A stretch of 64,000 nucleotides of DNA, taken from positions 1 through 64,000 of the forward strand of contig CAVKOU010000003.1 in NCBI GenBank assembly GCA_963658085.1. The letters run 5' to 3'. The notes under the pieces were generated by a model that was not told the DNA's origin, did no database searches, and saw only the letters and a list, made by a program, of their open reading frames with translations. The first letter of the stretch is position 1. The number at the start of each line of letters is the position of its first letter. The DNA comes from CAKRJP01 sp963658085 (GTDB lineage Bacteria; Bacillota; Clostridia; Lachnospirales; Lachnospiraceae). The position numbers and the translations under genes are program-made. This document shows positions 26,716-34,071 of the stretch, piece after piece.

Positions 26716-27023
26716 CTCTTTCTCCGAGTTTTTAAATCATCTTCAAATTTCTTCGTATCTGGATAATACACTGTTATTATGTATACATTTATATTATCAC
26801 AACCTGCAACTATATGCAAAATCTGTCCATTCAAATTGTATCCAAAAATCAAACAACTTGGATTAGGAAAATCATCCAGATACTCCTCTATAATTTCACC
26901 TGTTTTTATGCCATTTTTTACATCTACTCGACTGATATCTCTTTCCTGCATCCGCTGTAAACAATGTTGTGTCCAGAGAATTTTTGATTCAGCACATAAT
27001 TTTTTATATATTTCTAAATCCAT
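26712..27023 (-). CDS. DUF4258 protein, putative toxin partner
   Basis: 103 residues. It shows the DUF4258 pattern HCLQRMQERDIS followed by IEEYLDDFPNPSCLIFG and a terminal beta hairpin (HIVAGCDNINVYIITVYYP). The fold is related to RelE/BrnT-like small toxins. AAGGAGTAAAA precedes the ATG. It overlaps the YgiT-finger gene by ATGA, a classic toxin-antitoxin arrangement with the toxin first. Activity is not shown by sequence. Confidence 0.75.
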   Translation of the reverse strand: MDLEIYKKLCAESKILWTQHCLQRMQERDISRVDVKNGIKTGEIIEEYLDDFPNPSCLIFGYNLNGQILHIVAGCDNINVYIITVYYPDTKKFEDDLKTRRKR

Positions 27024-27059
27024 TTTTACTCCTTATCATTGTTTCAATTTTAGAATAAT

Positions 27060-27896
27060 TTAAAAGCGTCCTCCACATCCTCCGTGGCTACTTCCCGAGG
27101 AACTGGTATGGGTGCTGCTTCCACCGCCTCCAGAGCTTCCTTCGCTTTTTACAATTACATGACTGGTAACATGCTGTCCCACGAAACGATCCTGTTTTAC
27201 AGTAAGTTTTAGGCCTTCACCGGTTTTGTATCTGGAAGCTTCCTCCTGTTTCTTTACGGATTTTAGAAGAGCTTTCTTCCCCTGCCCCCAACTGATGGCT
27301 ATAAAACAACCAAATAAGATAGAAAGCGCAAGTCTTCTCCAGTCAAACAAATCCCAAGGATGATGTCCGTTATCGTAGGACTCTCCATTTTCTGCTGCCT
27401 TCAGGTATTGATCACAGAAGGTGGCATACTGATCAAAGGCTTTCTTGTATTCCTCATCGCTAAGATCCGATACGATCCTGTTGCTCATATAAGATAAGCC
27501 ATAATCAGTAAATACAGTAATTCCATAACCTGAGGTAGATATATGCCACGCTCGATCATCCATGGCCACTAAAAATAAAATACCATCCTTATTCTCTCCA
27601 TATCCATAACCATTGTAATCAAAATAGTCGTCTGCATAGGCCTCCGCTGTCTTGCCATCTAAAGAACCTACGGTAACTACTACCACATCAAATTGCCATT
27701 TTTCGCTGACTTTATCCAGCTCCTTCGTAACCTCTGTAAATTCATCTTCATCTAAAAGCCCTGCATTGTCCACCAACCTGGCAGGATGATCTGCTGCATA
27801 AACACAGACGCCCCCTCCAAAGCTCGATAGCCAAATGCTGATGAATAGTAGGAGGACTGCTATGGAACTTTTGTATATAAAATTTCTCAACCTCAT
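27060..27896 (-). CDS. TPM-domain membrane protein, YdjH-like
   Basis: 278 residues: a signal or anchor helix (about 8-30), then an extracytoplasmic TPM domain (about 38-165: RLVDNAGLLDEDEFTEVTKE, VVTVGSLDGKTAEAYADDYF, GILFLVAMDDRAWHI). A second membrane helix lies near 190-205, and the cytoplasmic tail ends in a Gly/Ser-rich stretch with HGGCGGRF. In Bacillus subtilis the equivalent YdjH works with YdjG and YdjI in envelope stress and PspA recruitment; the same three gene types are adjacent here. Confidence 0.85.
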   Translation of the reverse strand: MRLRNFIYKSSIAVLLLFISIWLSSFGGGVCVYAADHPARLVDNAGLLDEDEFTEVTKELDKVSEKWQFDVVVVTVGSLDGKTAEAYADDYFDYNGYGYGENKDGILFLVAMDDRAWHISTSGYGITVFTDYGLSYMSNRIVSDLSDEEYKKAFDQYATFCDQYLKAAENGESYDNGHHPWDLFDWRRLALSILFGCFIAISWGQGKKALLKSVKKQEEASRYKTGEGLKLTVKQDRFVGQHVTSHVIVKSEGSSGGGGSSTHTSSSGSSHGGCGGRF

Positions 27897-27908
27897 AACT
27901 TCCTCCTT

Positions 27909-29078
27909 TTACAACATAATCTCAATAATGGTAAGGAATATATAGATTAATATGGTGAGAACCACTGCTCTGATTCCTACATATCTTCGATAAGCTTTAT
28001 TGTCTACCGGAAGATCTCCGATCATCTTCCCACTTTGACCGTTCATTGCAAAAACAAATTTCTCTTCCTTCCAAGTGGTATTTAAGATCCATACCGGATA
28101 TAGAGCATATTTATGAGACGCACGGGTAATGGATACCTGATCCCCCTTAGGATCTACGGAAGAATATCCCTTCACGGATCTTCTAAAAGCGTCTCTCATA
28201 CTTTGCTTAACACGGTTTTTTGCTCTGTCCTGGCACTCCTTAACTTCTACATCATAGCGATCTGCCACATAACCTGCCAAATAAGCGGATTTAAAAGGGA
28301 CTGCCGCAGAAAAATCGTAGGGTTCCAGAGACTCCATCAGATCATCTGCCATTTTTCTGGAAGCATCCTCCGGAATATGAGCAAATGACATTTCTCCTGC
28401 TCGCTCCACCTCAAAGAGGCTGTGCTCTATATACTTTGTATCTCCCGAAGTCCAACTTCTGATCTTCTCTGCACTGTAATTTGCACTTCCCTTACTTGTT
28501 ATATCAAAGATCCAAAAAGGTACGTAAATACCAACAATTTCATCAATGTGATTCTCCTGCTTAAATACCTGTGGAACAAATAGTTTTGAGTGAATATGTT
28601 TTTCATAAGCCGCCTTCGCTGCCTTCTTATCTAGCTTAAAAGGTATGATATAATCCGGCTTTAAAGCACCTTGAAACTGTCCCTTAAATACCACCCGATT
28701 TCCACAGTAAGGACAGGTGGTAGCTCCGGTATTCTTATCTGCAGTAATTTCACCACCACAAGATTCACAGGAATAGATCACCATATCATCTAATTCTTCC
28801 TGACTCCATCCCCCCTGAAAATCTCTCTCTTTGTCATTCTTTACATTCTTTTCTTTTGGCTTTTCTTTTGGCTCTTCCTCCTGCTCAGAACCTTTAGAAG
28901 CAGCCTTCTTTTTTGCTTTCTTTGCTTCCTCCTGCTCTCTTAGGATTTTTTCATATTCTTCGATGGAAAATACAGAATCACAATACGGACACTTCATTTT
29001 TTGGGATGTGCTGTCAAATTCCATAGCTCCGCCGCAGGCCGGGCATTTGTATTCTCTTATATCGGCCAATTTTTTCAC
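27909..29078 (-). CDS. TFIIB-type zinc-ribbon membrane protein, YdjG-like
   Basis: 389 residues with two zinc ribbons: CPACGG with CPYCDS (about 14-40) and SCESCGG with CPYCGN (about 105-130). A highly charged Lys/Glu linker lies between them. A large soluble domain follows, and one membrane helix closes the C-terminus (ILIYIFLTIIEIML). It is 12 bases upstream of the TPM gene. The family is linked to membrane-stress complexes; direct function is unknown. Confidence 0.85.
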   Translation of the reverse strand: MKKLADIREYKCPACGGAMEFDSTSQKMKCPYCDSVFSIEEYEKILREQEEAKKAKKKAASKGSEQEEEPKEKPKEKNVKNDKERDFQGGWSQEELDDMVIYSCESCGGEITADKNTGATTCPYCGNRVVFKGQFQGALKPDYIIPFKLDKKAAKAAYEKHIHSKLFVPQVFKQENHIDEIVGIYVPFWIFDITSKGSANYSAEKIRSWTSGDTKYIEHSLFEVERAGEMSFAHIPEDASRKMADDLMESLEPYDFSAAVPFKSAYLAGYVADRYDVEVKECQDRAKNRVKQSMRDAFRRSVKGYSSVDPKGDQVSITRASHKYALYPVWILNTTWKEEKFVFAMNGQSGKMIGDLPVDNKAYRRYVGIRAVVLTILIYIFLTIIEIML

Positions 29079-29152
29079 CTCACTCTCTTTCTAAAAAGGA
29101 TTTATAGGTTCTTATTTTCTTGTAAGACACCACTCGTCATTTGTTTCAAGGG

Positions 29153-30373
29153 TTAGTTTGGTCTTTTACTTCCGCAATTGCCGCAGAACCTTCCATCATT
29201 TGTGGCCCCACAGCTACAAGTCCACGTTACCGGCACCTGCGGCTTAGGTCTTTTGCTTCCACAGTTTCCGCAGAAGTTCCCTGTATTTACTTTCCCGCAA
29301 CTGCAAGTCCATACCTCGCCCTGAGGTGGTGTCATCTGAGCCTGAGCAGTTTCCTGCTGCATTTGCTGCATCTGTTGTCCCTGGTTATAAAGTCCCTGAA
29401 GACTCACACCGCCTCCGGCCATATTCATTCCCATAAATCCCATCATGGCACCATTTGGATTTCCTGCTGCGGTCTTCATAGCCTCCGCCTGCGCCATTCC
29501 AAGAGTAGCTGCCATCATGCTGGGATTGGTATATACAGACGCATTCTGTGCCTGTTTAATGGCCTCTGCATCCTCATCCTTCATAGTTACCGGATTGATG
29601 GCCACTGATACAACAGAAATTCCACGAAGCTCGGACCACTTTTTTGTAAGGATCTCGTTCATGGCATCCCCAATCTCCATATTGTAGGACGGAATCTGGC
29701 TTGGTCGAACCTCCATCTCAGAAATTTTTGCAAGCGCAGGCTGCAATGCATTTATAAACTCAGTCTTAAGCTGGGAATCGATCTGCTCTTTCTCAAAAGA
29801 CTCGGCCGCATTTCCACAAACATTGGTATAGAATAAAATCGGGTTGGTGATGCGATAAGAGTAAATTCCGTTGCAACGAATCTCAATATCCTTATCCAGA
29901 TTGATCTTCTTATCCACCACACGGAACCATACCGGATTTGCGGTTCCGAATTTATTATCTGTAATCTCTTTGGTGTTAAAATAATAGATTCTCTGATCCT
30001 TTGCAGTATCTCCACCGTAAGTAAATCTCTTTCCAAAGGTGGCAAAGGCATTTTTGATCCCCTCTCCCAAATTTCCGCAGAAAATGCTAGGCTCTGAAGA
30101 GGTATCGTAGGTATATTCTCCAGGCTCCGCACAGATCTCCACAACCTTTCCCTGATCTACAATGATCATACACTGGCCATCTGCCACTGCCACACCGGAG
30201 CCATTGGTAATCACGTTATCATGCCCTTTCGTATTAGAGGAACGACTGCTTGTCTGCTTTCTCCCTCTTACCATCAAAGTATCGTTATCTAAAGCATCAC
30301 AGGTAAAAAATTCCTTCCACTGATCTGCCAAAGTTCCTCCTGCTGCTCCCGTTGTTGCTTTAATAAGTCCCAT
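29153..30373 (-). CDS. SPFH/band-7 domain protein with C-terminal zinc ribbons, YdjI-like
   Basis: 406 residues from the ATG at 30373, which has GGAG eight bases upstream; the frame remains open to 30511 but that part lacks a ribosome site and looks non-coding. An SPFH-like core fills about residues 30-290, followed by an Ala/Met/Gln-rich low-complexity segment (about 300-355) and two CSCG...CGNCGSKRP ribbons at the end. Annotated in many genomes as virion core protein-like, but YdjI of Bacillus is the better comparison. It is the first gene of the three-gene envelope module. Confidence 0.87.
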   Translation of the reverse strand: MGLIKATTGAAGGTLADQWKEFFTCDALDNDTLMVRGRKQTSSRSSNTKGHDNVITNGSGVAVADGQCMIIVDQGKVVEICAEPGEYTYDTSSEPSIFCGNLGEGIKNAFATFGKRFTYGGDTAKDQRIYYFNTKEITDNKFGTANPVWFRVVDKKINLDKDIEIRCNGIYSYRITNPILFYTNVCGNAAESFEKEQIDSQLKTEFINALQPALAKISEMEVRPSQIPSYNMEIGDAMNEILTKKWSELRGISVVSVAINPVTMKDEDAEAIKQAQNASVYTNPSMMAATLGMAQAEAMKTAAGNPNGAMMGFMGMNMAGGGVSLQGLYNQGQQMQQMQQETAQAQMTPPQGEVWTCSCGKVNTGNFCGNCGSKRPKPQVPVTWTCSCGATNDGRFCGNCGSKRPN

Positions 30374-30448
30374 ATGCTGCTCCTCTCTTTTTGTTTTATT
30401 CAGCCCAGACACTTCCAATCGTCTGTTATTAGCTTGTTTGTTGACTTC

Positions 30449-30477
30449 ATTGTACAAGAAATACAAAATGCTTGCCA
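30449..30477 (-). promoter_or_regulatory. Candidate promoter of the SPFH-zinc ribbon-TPM module
   Basis: Minus strand: -35-like TGGCAA (30472-30477), 17-base spacer and -10 TACAAT (30449-30454), about 75 bases before the SPFH gene start. Confidence 0.45.
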
Positions 30478-30532
30478 TATATTTTCTCATCAATGAATCA
30501 AATAGAGGCAATCAAACATAAAAAGACATAAA

Positions 30533-30566
30533 AAGATGCGTCAGATTCAATCATCCGACGCATCTT
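30533..30566 (-). terminator. Terminator of the Na/Pi transporter gene
   Basis: AAGATGCGTC / GACGCATCTT with an inner GAT/ATC extension and TTTTTATG on the minus-strand side, 21 bases after the stop codon. Confidence 0.85.
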
Positions 30567-30587
30567 GATTAACTTTTATATCGCTGC

Positions 30588-32315
30588 CTAGACCGCTGCA
30601 CTATTCATATTTTGTGCTTCCTCCTCTAATCGGACGAAAGCAATATCATCAATGGCTTCCTCTGCAATTTCTGAGCAACAATCCGCCATACGATCTAAAT
30701 TACTTAAAATACTGGTATAGTAATCCGTAAGCTTCGTAGAACACTGTCCTTTCTTCACACGACCAAGGTGAGATTTTTTGCAGCGTCTCTGCTTCTTTTT
30801 CAACTTATCCTTGGCTTCAAATACACCTCTGGCTTCGTTTGCATCTCCAAGACGCACCGCATCCACAGCCTTATCAAAAAGCTTTTGTACAATGCCTACG
30901 CAGTCGCTAATATCTTCTTTTGCTTCCGGAGAAAACGTTTTTACCTCCGGGTCTACCGCTTCATCCAATGTCTGTATGTCCTTACAACGATCTGCCACAC
31001 GCTGGATACTATTGGTTACAAAGAGAAGTCCTGCGGTATGCTCCGCCTGTTTTTCTGTAAGAGCTCCGCCTCCAAGCATTCTCGTAAGATAGTCTGCGAT
31101 AGTATTTCCAAGGTCCGCTACAGTGCGGATATTGTCGCGAACCTTTGTACTTTCCTCCGGAGTTCTTGATTGATCTTTACCGTCTAAAACAATATAACTT
31201 TTCACTTCTCCAAGCATGTTGCTTCCAAGCTCAGCCAGTCTTTCGATTTCCTGGGATGCAAGACACAGGGCCGCAATTGGCTGATCGATAACGTGTACAT
31301 CCAAAAAAATCGGAGCACAGGCCTCTTCCGGTGCCTTGTCATCTCCCCTGATAATATTGGTAACAATCTTCACCATGATAGAAACCATAGGAAGCCATAC
31401 TAAGGTACAGACCACATTAAAAGTCGTATGGGCATTGGCAATCTGTCTGGAGATTACTTCCACCTCCGGTCCCTTTGGAGAAATAAATTGAACAAATTTC
31501 GCAAACCAAGGAATGATACAGACAAACACAACACTACCACTGATATTAAAAATACTATGAGCAATGGCTGTTCGTTTTGCATTCTTAGACTGTCCGATAG
31601 AAGCAAGCAATGCTGTAATGGTGGTTCCGATATTATCTCCTAACAGGATTGGAATCGCTCCTGTAAGACCAATGACACTGGTAACACCATCCGGGCCTGC
31701 CTGAGAAGCAAAGTTTTGTAATACCGCAATGGTTGCGGAAGAGCTCTGAACCACCAAAGTCATAGCACAACCTAACAGTACTCCAAGGATCGGCAGCTCT
31801 GAAACTTTACCCATAAGATCCGTAAAGATCGGACTGTTGGCTAAAGGCTTCATAACAGAACCCATGATCTCGATACCTTCAAAAAGAAGGCCAAAGGAAA
31901 ATACTACGGTTCCGATGCTTTTAATCCGCTCCTTCTTTCCAACAAAGTTCATCATGAAACCGATGAAAATAATAGGATAAATATAATCTGAAATTTTAAA
32001 TGCCATTAACTGAGCCGTCATTGTTGTACCAATGTTGGCACCGAAAATGACGGAGATTGCCTGAGGCAGGCTCATGAGTCCGGCACTGGTAAATCCAATC
32101 ACCATAACAGTGGTGGCAGAACTACTCTGAAGTACTGCAGTTACAAGAGCACCTGCTACGGCGCCCATCAGAGGATTTCTTGTAAGGAAGCTTAAGACGC
32201 TTTTCATCTTCTCCCCTGCAGCCTTTTGCAGAGCGTCACTCATACTATTCATTCCATAAAGGAACAGTGCCAAACCTCCAACTAAACCGAATATAGTTTG
32301 TATATTCTCGTTCAT
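30588..32315 (-). CDS. Na+/phosphate cotransporter with PhoU-like C-terminal domain
   Basis: 575 residues. The N-terminal half (about 1-310) is the NptA/PNaS transporter with two inverted repeats, each with a QSSSATT-type motif (LQSSSATTVMVIGF and VQSSSATIAVLQNF) and GANIGTT/GDNIGTT turns. The C-terminal 220 residues form a helical PhoU-like domain thought to regulate flux. Such fused proteins are usual in Firmicutes. A three-repeat PhoP box lies 94-121 bases upstream of the start, indicating induction by phosphate starvation. Confidence 0.93.
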   Translation of the reverse strand: MNENIQTIFGLVGGLALFLYGMNSMSDALQKAAGEKMKSVLSFLTRNPLMGAVAGALVTAVLQSSSATTVMVIGFTSAGLMSLPQAISVIFGANIGTTMTAQLMAFKISDYIYPIIFIGFMMNFVGKKERIKSIGTVVFSFGLLFEGIEIMGSVMKPLANSPIFTDLMGKVSELPILGVLLGCAMTLVVQSSSATIAVLQNFASQAGPDGVTSVIGLTGAIPILLGDNIGTTITALLASIGQSKNAKRTAIAHSIFNISGSVVFVCIIPWFAKFVQFISPKGPEVEVISRQIANAHTTFNVVCTLVWLPMVSIMVKIVTNIIRGDDKAPEEACAPIFLDVHVIDQPIAALCLASQEIERLAELGSNMLGEVKSYIVLDGKDQSRTPEESTKVRDNIRTVADLGNTIADYLTRMLGGGALTEKQAEHTAGLLFVTNSIQRVADRCKDIQTLDEAVDPEVKTFSPEAKEDISDCVGIVQKLFDKAVDAVRLGDANEARGVFEAKDKLKKKQRRCKKSHLGRVKKGQCSTKLTDYYTSILSNLDRMADCCSEIAEEAIDDIAFVRLEEEAQNMNSAAV

Positions 32316-32408
32316 CTTCTTTTCTTCTCTCTTTCTTCATACCATGTTTACAAATCCTTAATCCTTACTCATTGTATCCGAAGAACTCCTTAAGTATCTA
32401 TCATGGTT

Positions 32409-32436
32409 TGTTAAACCAATGTTAAATCTATGTAAA
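32409..32436 (-). promoter_or_regulatory. PhoP/PhoB box, three direct repeats
   Basis: On the minus strand TTTACA, TTAACA and TTAACA occur with exact 11-base periodicity (plus positions 32431, 32420, 32409). TTAACA repeats with about 5-base gaps are the known PhoP binding pattern in Bacillus-type Pho regulons. Placement upstream of a phosphate transporter supports function. Confidence 0.75.
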
Positions 32437-32487
32437 ATCAGTTCCTTTTCTTTACCTGTTTTTTACATTATGGATATGGGACGCACC

Positions 32488-32676
32488 GCAGGGAGTGAGA
32501 GATGTCTGTCACAAACAAGCTACGTTCCCTACTCGTTGCACGCGCTGATTCGCTCGGGTTCCTGCACAACTCGCCCCAAAAAACGGGGCTCAGACAAGTG
32601 CCCACCCTCGCTGCTAGCGTGCAACTCCTGACGGGAGCCTCGCAACCGTTTGTGACAGACATCTCTCACTCCCTGC
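32488..32676. repeat. Nested inverted-repeat element, copy 1
   Basis: A perfect 29-bp inverted repeat (32488-32516 and 32648-32676) encloses 131 bases. Inside are a perfect 9-bp pair GTTGCACGC (32535-32543) / GCGTGCAAC (32617-32625) and a 5-bp pair GCCCC (32573-32577) / GGGGC (32585-32589), so the whole unit can fold into one long hairpin. It is GC-richer than its neighbours. Open frames on both strands begin with the same MSVTN because of the palindrome; I do not regard them as genes. It could be a small non-autonomous mobile element or a structured RNA. Confidence 0.85.
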
Positions 32677-32786
32677 TTCGCTGTGTACTCCAGAAATATA
32701 CAAAAATAAAGTGAAATTTTGAAGATGAAATAAAAACTAGAATCTGTTACAATGAAAAAAACAAGTAATAGAAGTGAGGTGACAAC

Positions 32787-33113
32787 ATGATATTAAATAG
32801 ACATAAAATATCAATGGATCAAGCTATCACAAAACTTGTAGAAAAATTTTCTGAATATATCAATGAAATCTATCTCTATGGCAGTTGCGCTAGAGGAGAA
32901 CAAAAGTTTTCTTCCGATGTTGACTTGTTTGTGCGGGTAGAGGAAGATACTCCTTCTCGAGTGCTTCGCAAAATGAGGGTTGAGGCAATGCCGGATGAAC
33001 TCAATCTTCCAGAGGTTGATTTGAAATTTGCATCCGGAAAGGAATTTAGTCAAAGTTATCGTTTTAACGAAAATATTAAAAAGGAGGGAAAATTGATATG
33101 GAAAAAGGATTAA
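32787..33113 (+). CDS. MNT-type nucleotidyltransferase-domain protein (MntA-like antitoxin)
   Basis: 108 residues of the minimal nucleotidyltransferase fold: YLYGSCARGEQKFSSDVDLF contains the G-S and D-x-D catalytic signature. In MNT-HEPN pairs this protein AMPylates and neutralises the HEPN toxin. A candidate extended -10 TGT-TACAAT (32748-32753) and GAGGTGAC precede the ATG. The partner gene behind it is broken, so this protein may be an orphan relic. Confidence 0.85.
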   Translation: MILNRHKISMDQAITKLVEKFSEYINEIYLYGSCARGEQKFSSDVDLFVRVEEDTPSRVLRKMRVEAMPDELNLPEVDLKFASGKEFSQSYRFNENIKKEGKLIWKKD

Positions 33114-33210
33114 CCTACTTTGATCTTGCAGAAAATGACTATCAATTCCTTCTAAAAGATTGGCAGGATGGTCGTATCAACACAAAAGGCTTCCAATTAA
33201 CGAAGTATGA
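33099..33210 (+). pseudogene. Remnant of HEPN-domain toxin gene (frameshifted, truncated)
   Basis: An ATG at 33099 after AAGGAGGGAAAATTGAT overlaps the end of the nucleotidyltransferase gene, the usual MNT-HEPN arrangement. The frame opens MEKGLTY but then runs out after 18 codons. Shifting by one base at about 33120 restores an HEPN-like start (DLAENDYQFLLKDWQDGR). Even then similarity ends after about 35 residues at the terminator. The RxxxxH catalytic part of HEPN is absent. Either decay or a sequencing error plus a truncation. Confidence 0.6.
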
Positions 33211-33253
33211 AAAAAATAAGACAGGACTGACAAAACAGCCCTGTCTTATTTTT
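33211..33253. terminator. Bidirectional terminator, HEPN remnant/tcdA
   Basis: AAAAATAAGACAGG / CCTGTCTTATTTTT with a 13-base loop between convergent genes; the tcdA stop codon overlaps its edge. Confidence 0.85.
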
Positions 33254-34019
33254 ATTCTCTCGGATCATTTGCAGTGAGATCCTTCACAATCTCTCCTGCT
33301 ATGATAAGCCCTACCACCGATGGCACAAATGCTACACTTCCCGGTATATCTCTCCGTTCTGTGCACTTATGCTTTGCTCCCGGCGGGCAGATGCAATGGG
33401 TTCTGCAGCTGATGGACATATCCTCCAAGGGCCTTGTCGGCTTCTCTTCGGAATAGACCACCTTCAGCTTCTTCACCCCTCGTTTTTTTAGTTCGCGGCG
33501 CATCACCTTTGCCAAGGGACACATCCTTGTCTTATAAATATCCGCCACACGAAATGCGCTGGCATCCAGCTTATTTCCTGCACCCATACTGCTGATGATA
33601 GGCACGCCTACTTCCTTTGCCTTCATGACCAATTCGATCTTAGCGGTTACCGTATCTACTGCATCTACAATATAATCATATTCTTCAAAAGGAAATTCAT
33701 GGGCATTTTCCGGAAGGAAAAAGCACTTGTGAACCGTTACATCCACATCGGGATTAATCTCCAACATCCGCTCTTTCATTACATCTGCCTTGTATTTTCC
33801 AACGGTCTTCCTGGTAGCAATAATCTGTCTATTTAAATTTGTCAAACAAACCTTATCATCATCAATCAGATCGAAGGCCCCCACTCCGCTTCTTACCAAG
33901 GCTTCGCAGACATAGCCTCCTACGCCTCCTACACCGAAAACTGCCACCCTGGATTCGGCAAGGGTCTTCATGGCCGGCTGTCCTAAAAGTAATTGGGTTC
34001 TTGAAAATTGGTTCAACAT
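33252..34019 (-). CDS. tcdA: tRNA threonylcarbamoyladenosine dehydratase (E1-like)
   Basis: Converts t6A37 of tRNA to the cyclic form using ATP. It is 255 residues of the ThiF/MoeB/HesA fold: nucleotide-binding VFGVGGVGGYVCEALVRSG near residue 28-50, DLIDDDKVCLTNLNRQ, and VDAVDTVTAKIELV. The YgdL/TcdA-type features SSMGAGNKLDASAF and MCPLAKVMRREL are visible. ThiF and MoeB usually carry CxxC zinc pairs not seen here, which favours TcdA. Confidence 0.92.
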   Translation of the reverse strand: MLNQFSRTQLLLGQPAMKTLAESRVAVFGVGGVGGYVCEALVRSGVGAFDLIDDDKVCLTNLNRQIIATRKTVGKYKADVMKERMLEINPDVDVTVHKCFFLPENAHEFPFEEYDYIVDAVDTVTAKIELVMKAKEVGVPIISSMGAGNKLDASAFRVADIYKTRMCPLAKVMRRELKKRGVKKLKVVYSEEKPTRPLEDMSISCRTHCICPPGAKHKCTERRDIPGSVAFVPSVVGLIIAGEIVKDLTANDPRE

Positions 34020-34071
34020 GTTCTTAAATCTCCTGTTGTTTCTTAGTCATATGAAAAGAAATCGATTAATC

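Noticed and set aside
29153..30373. Phage origin for the gene often named virion core protein
   Set aside because: Domain order (SPFH then zinc ribbons) and neighbours match the YdjGHI module; no phage genes are present.
32468..32714. Open frames on both strands starting MSVTN
   Set aside because: They lie inside the inverted-repeat element; the identical starts come from the palindromic arms, there is no good ribosome site, and composition follows the repeat and not coding sequence.
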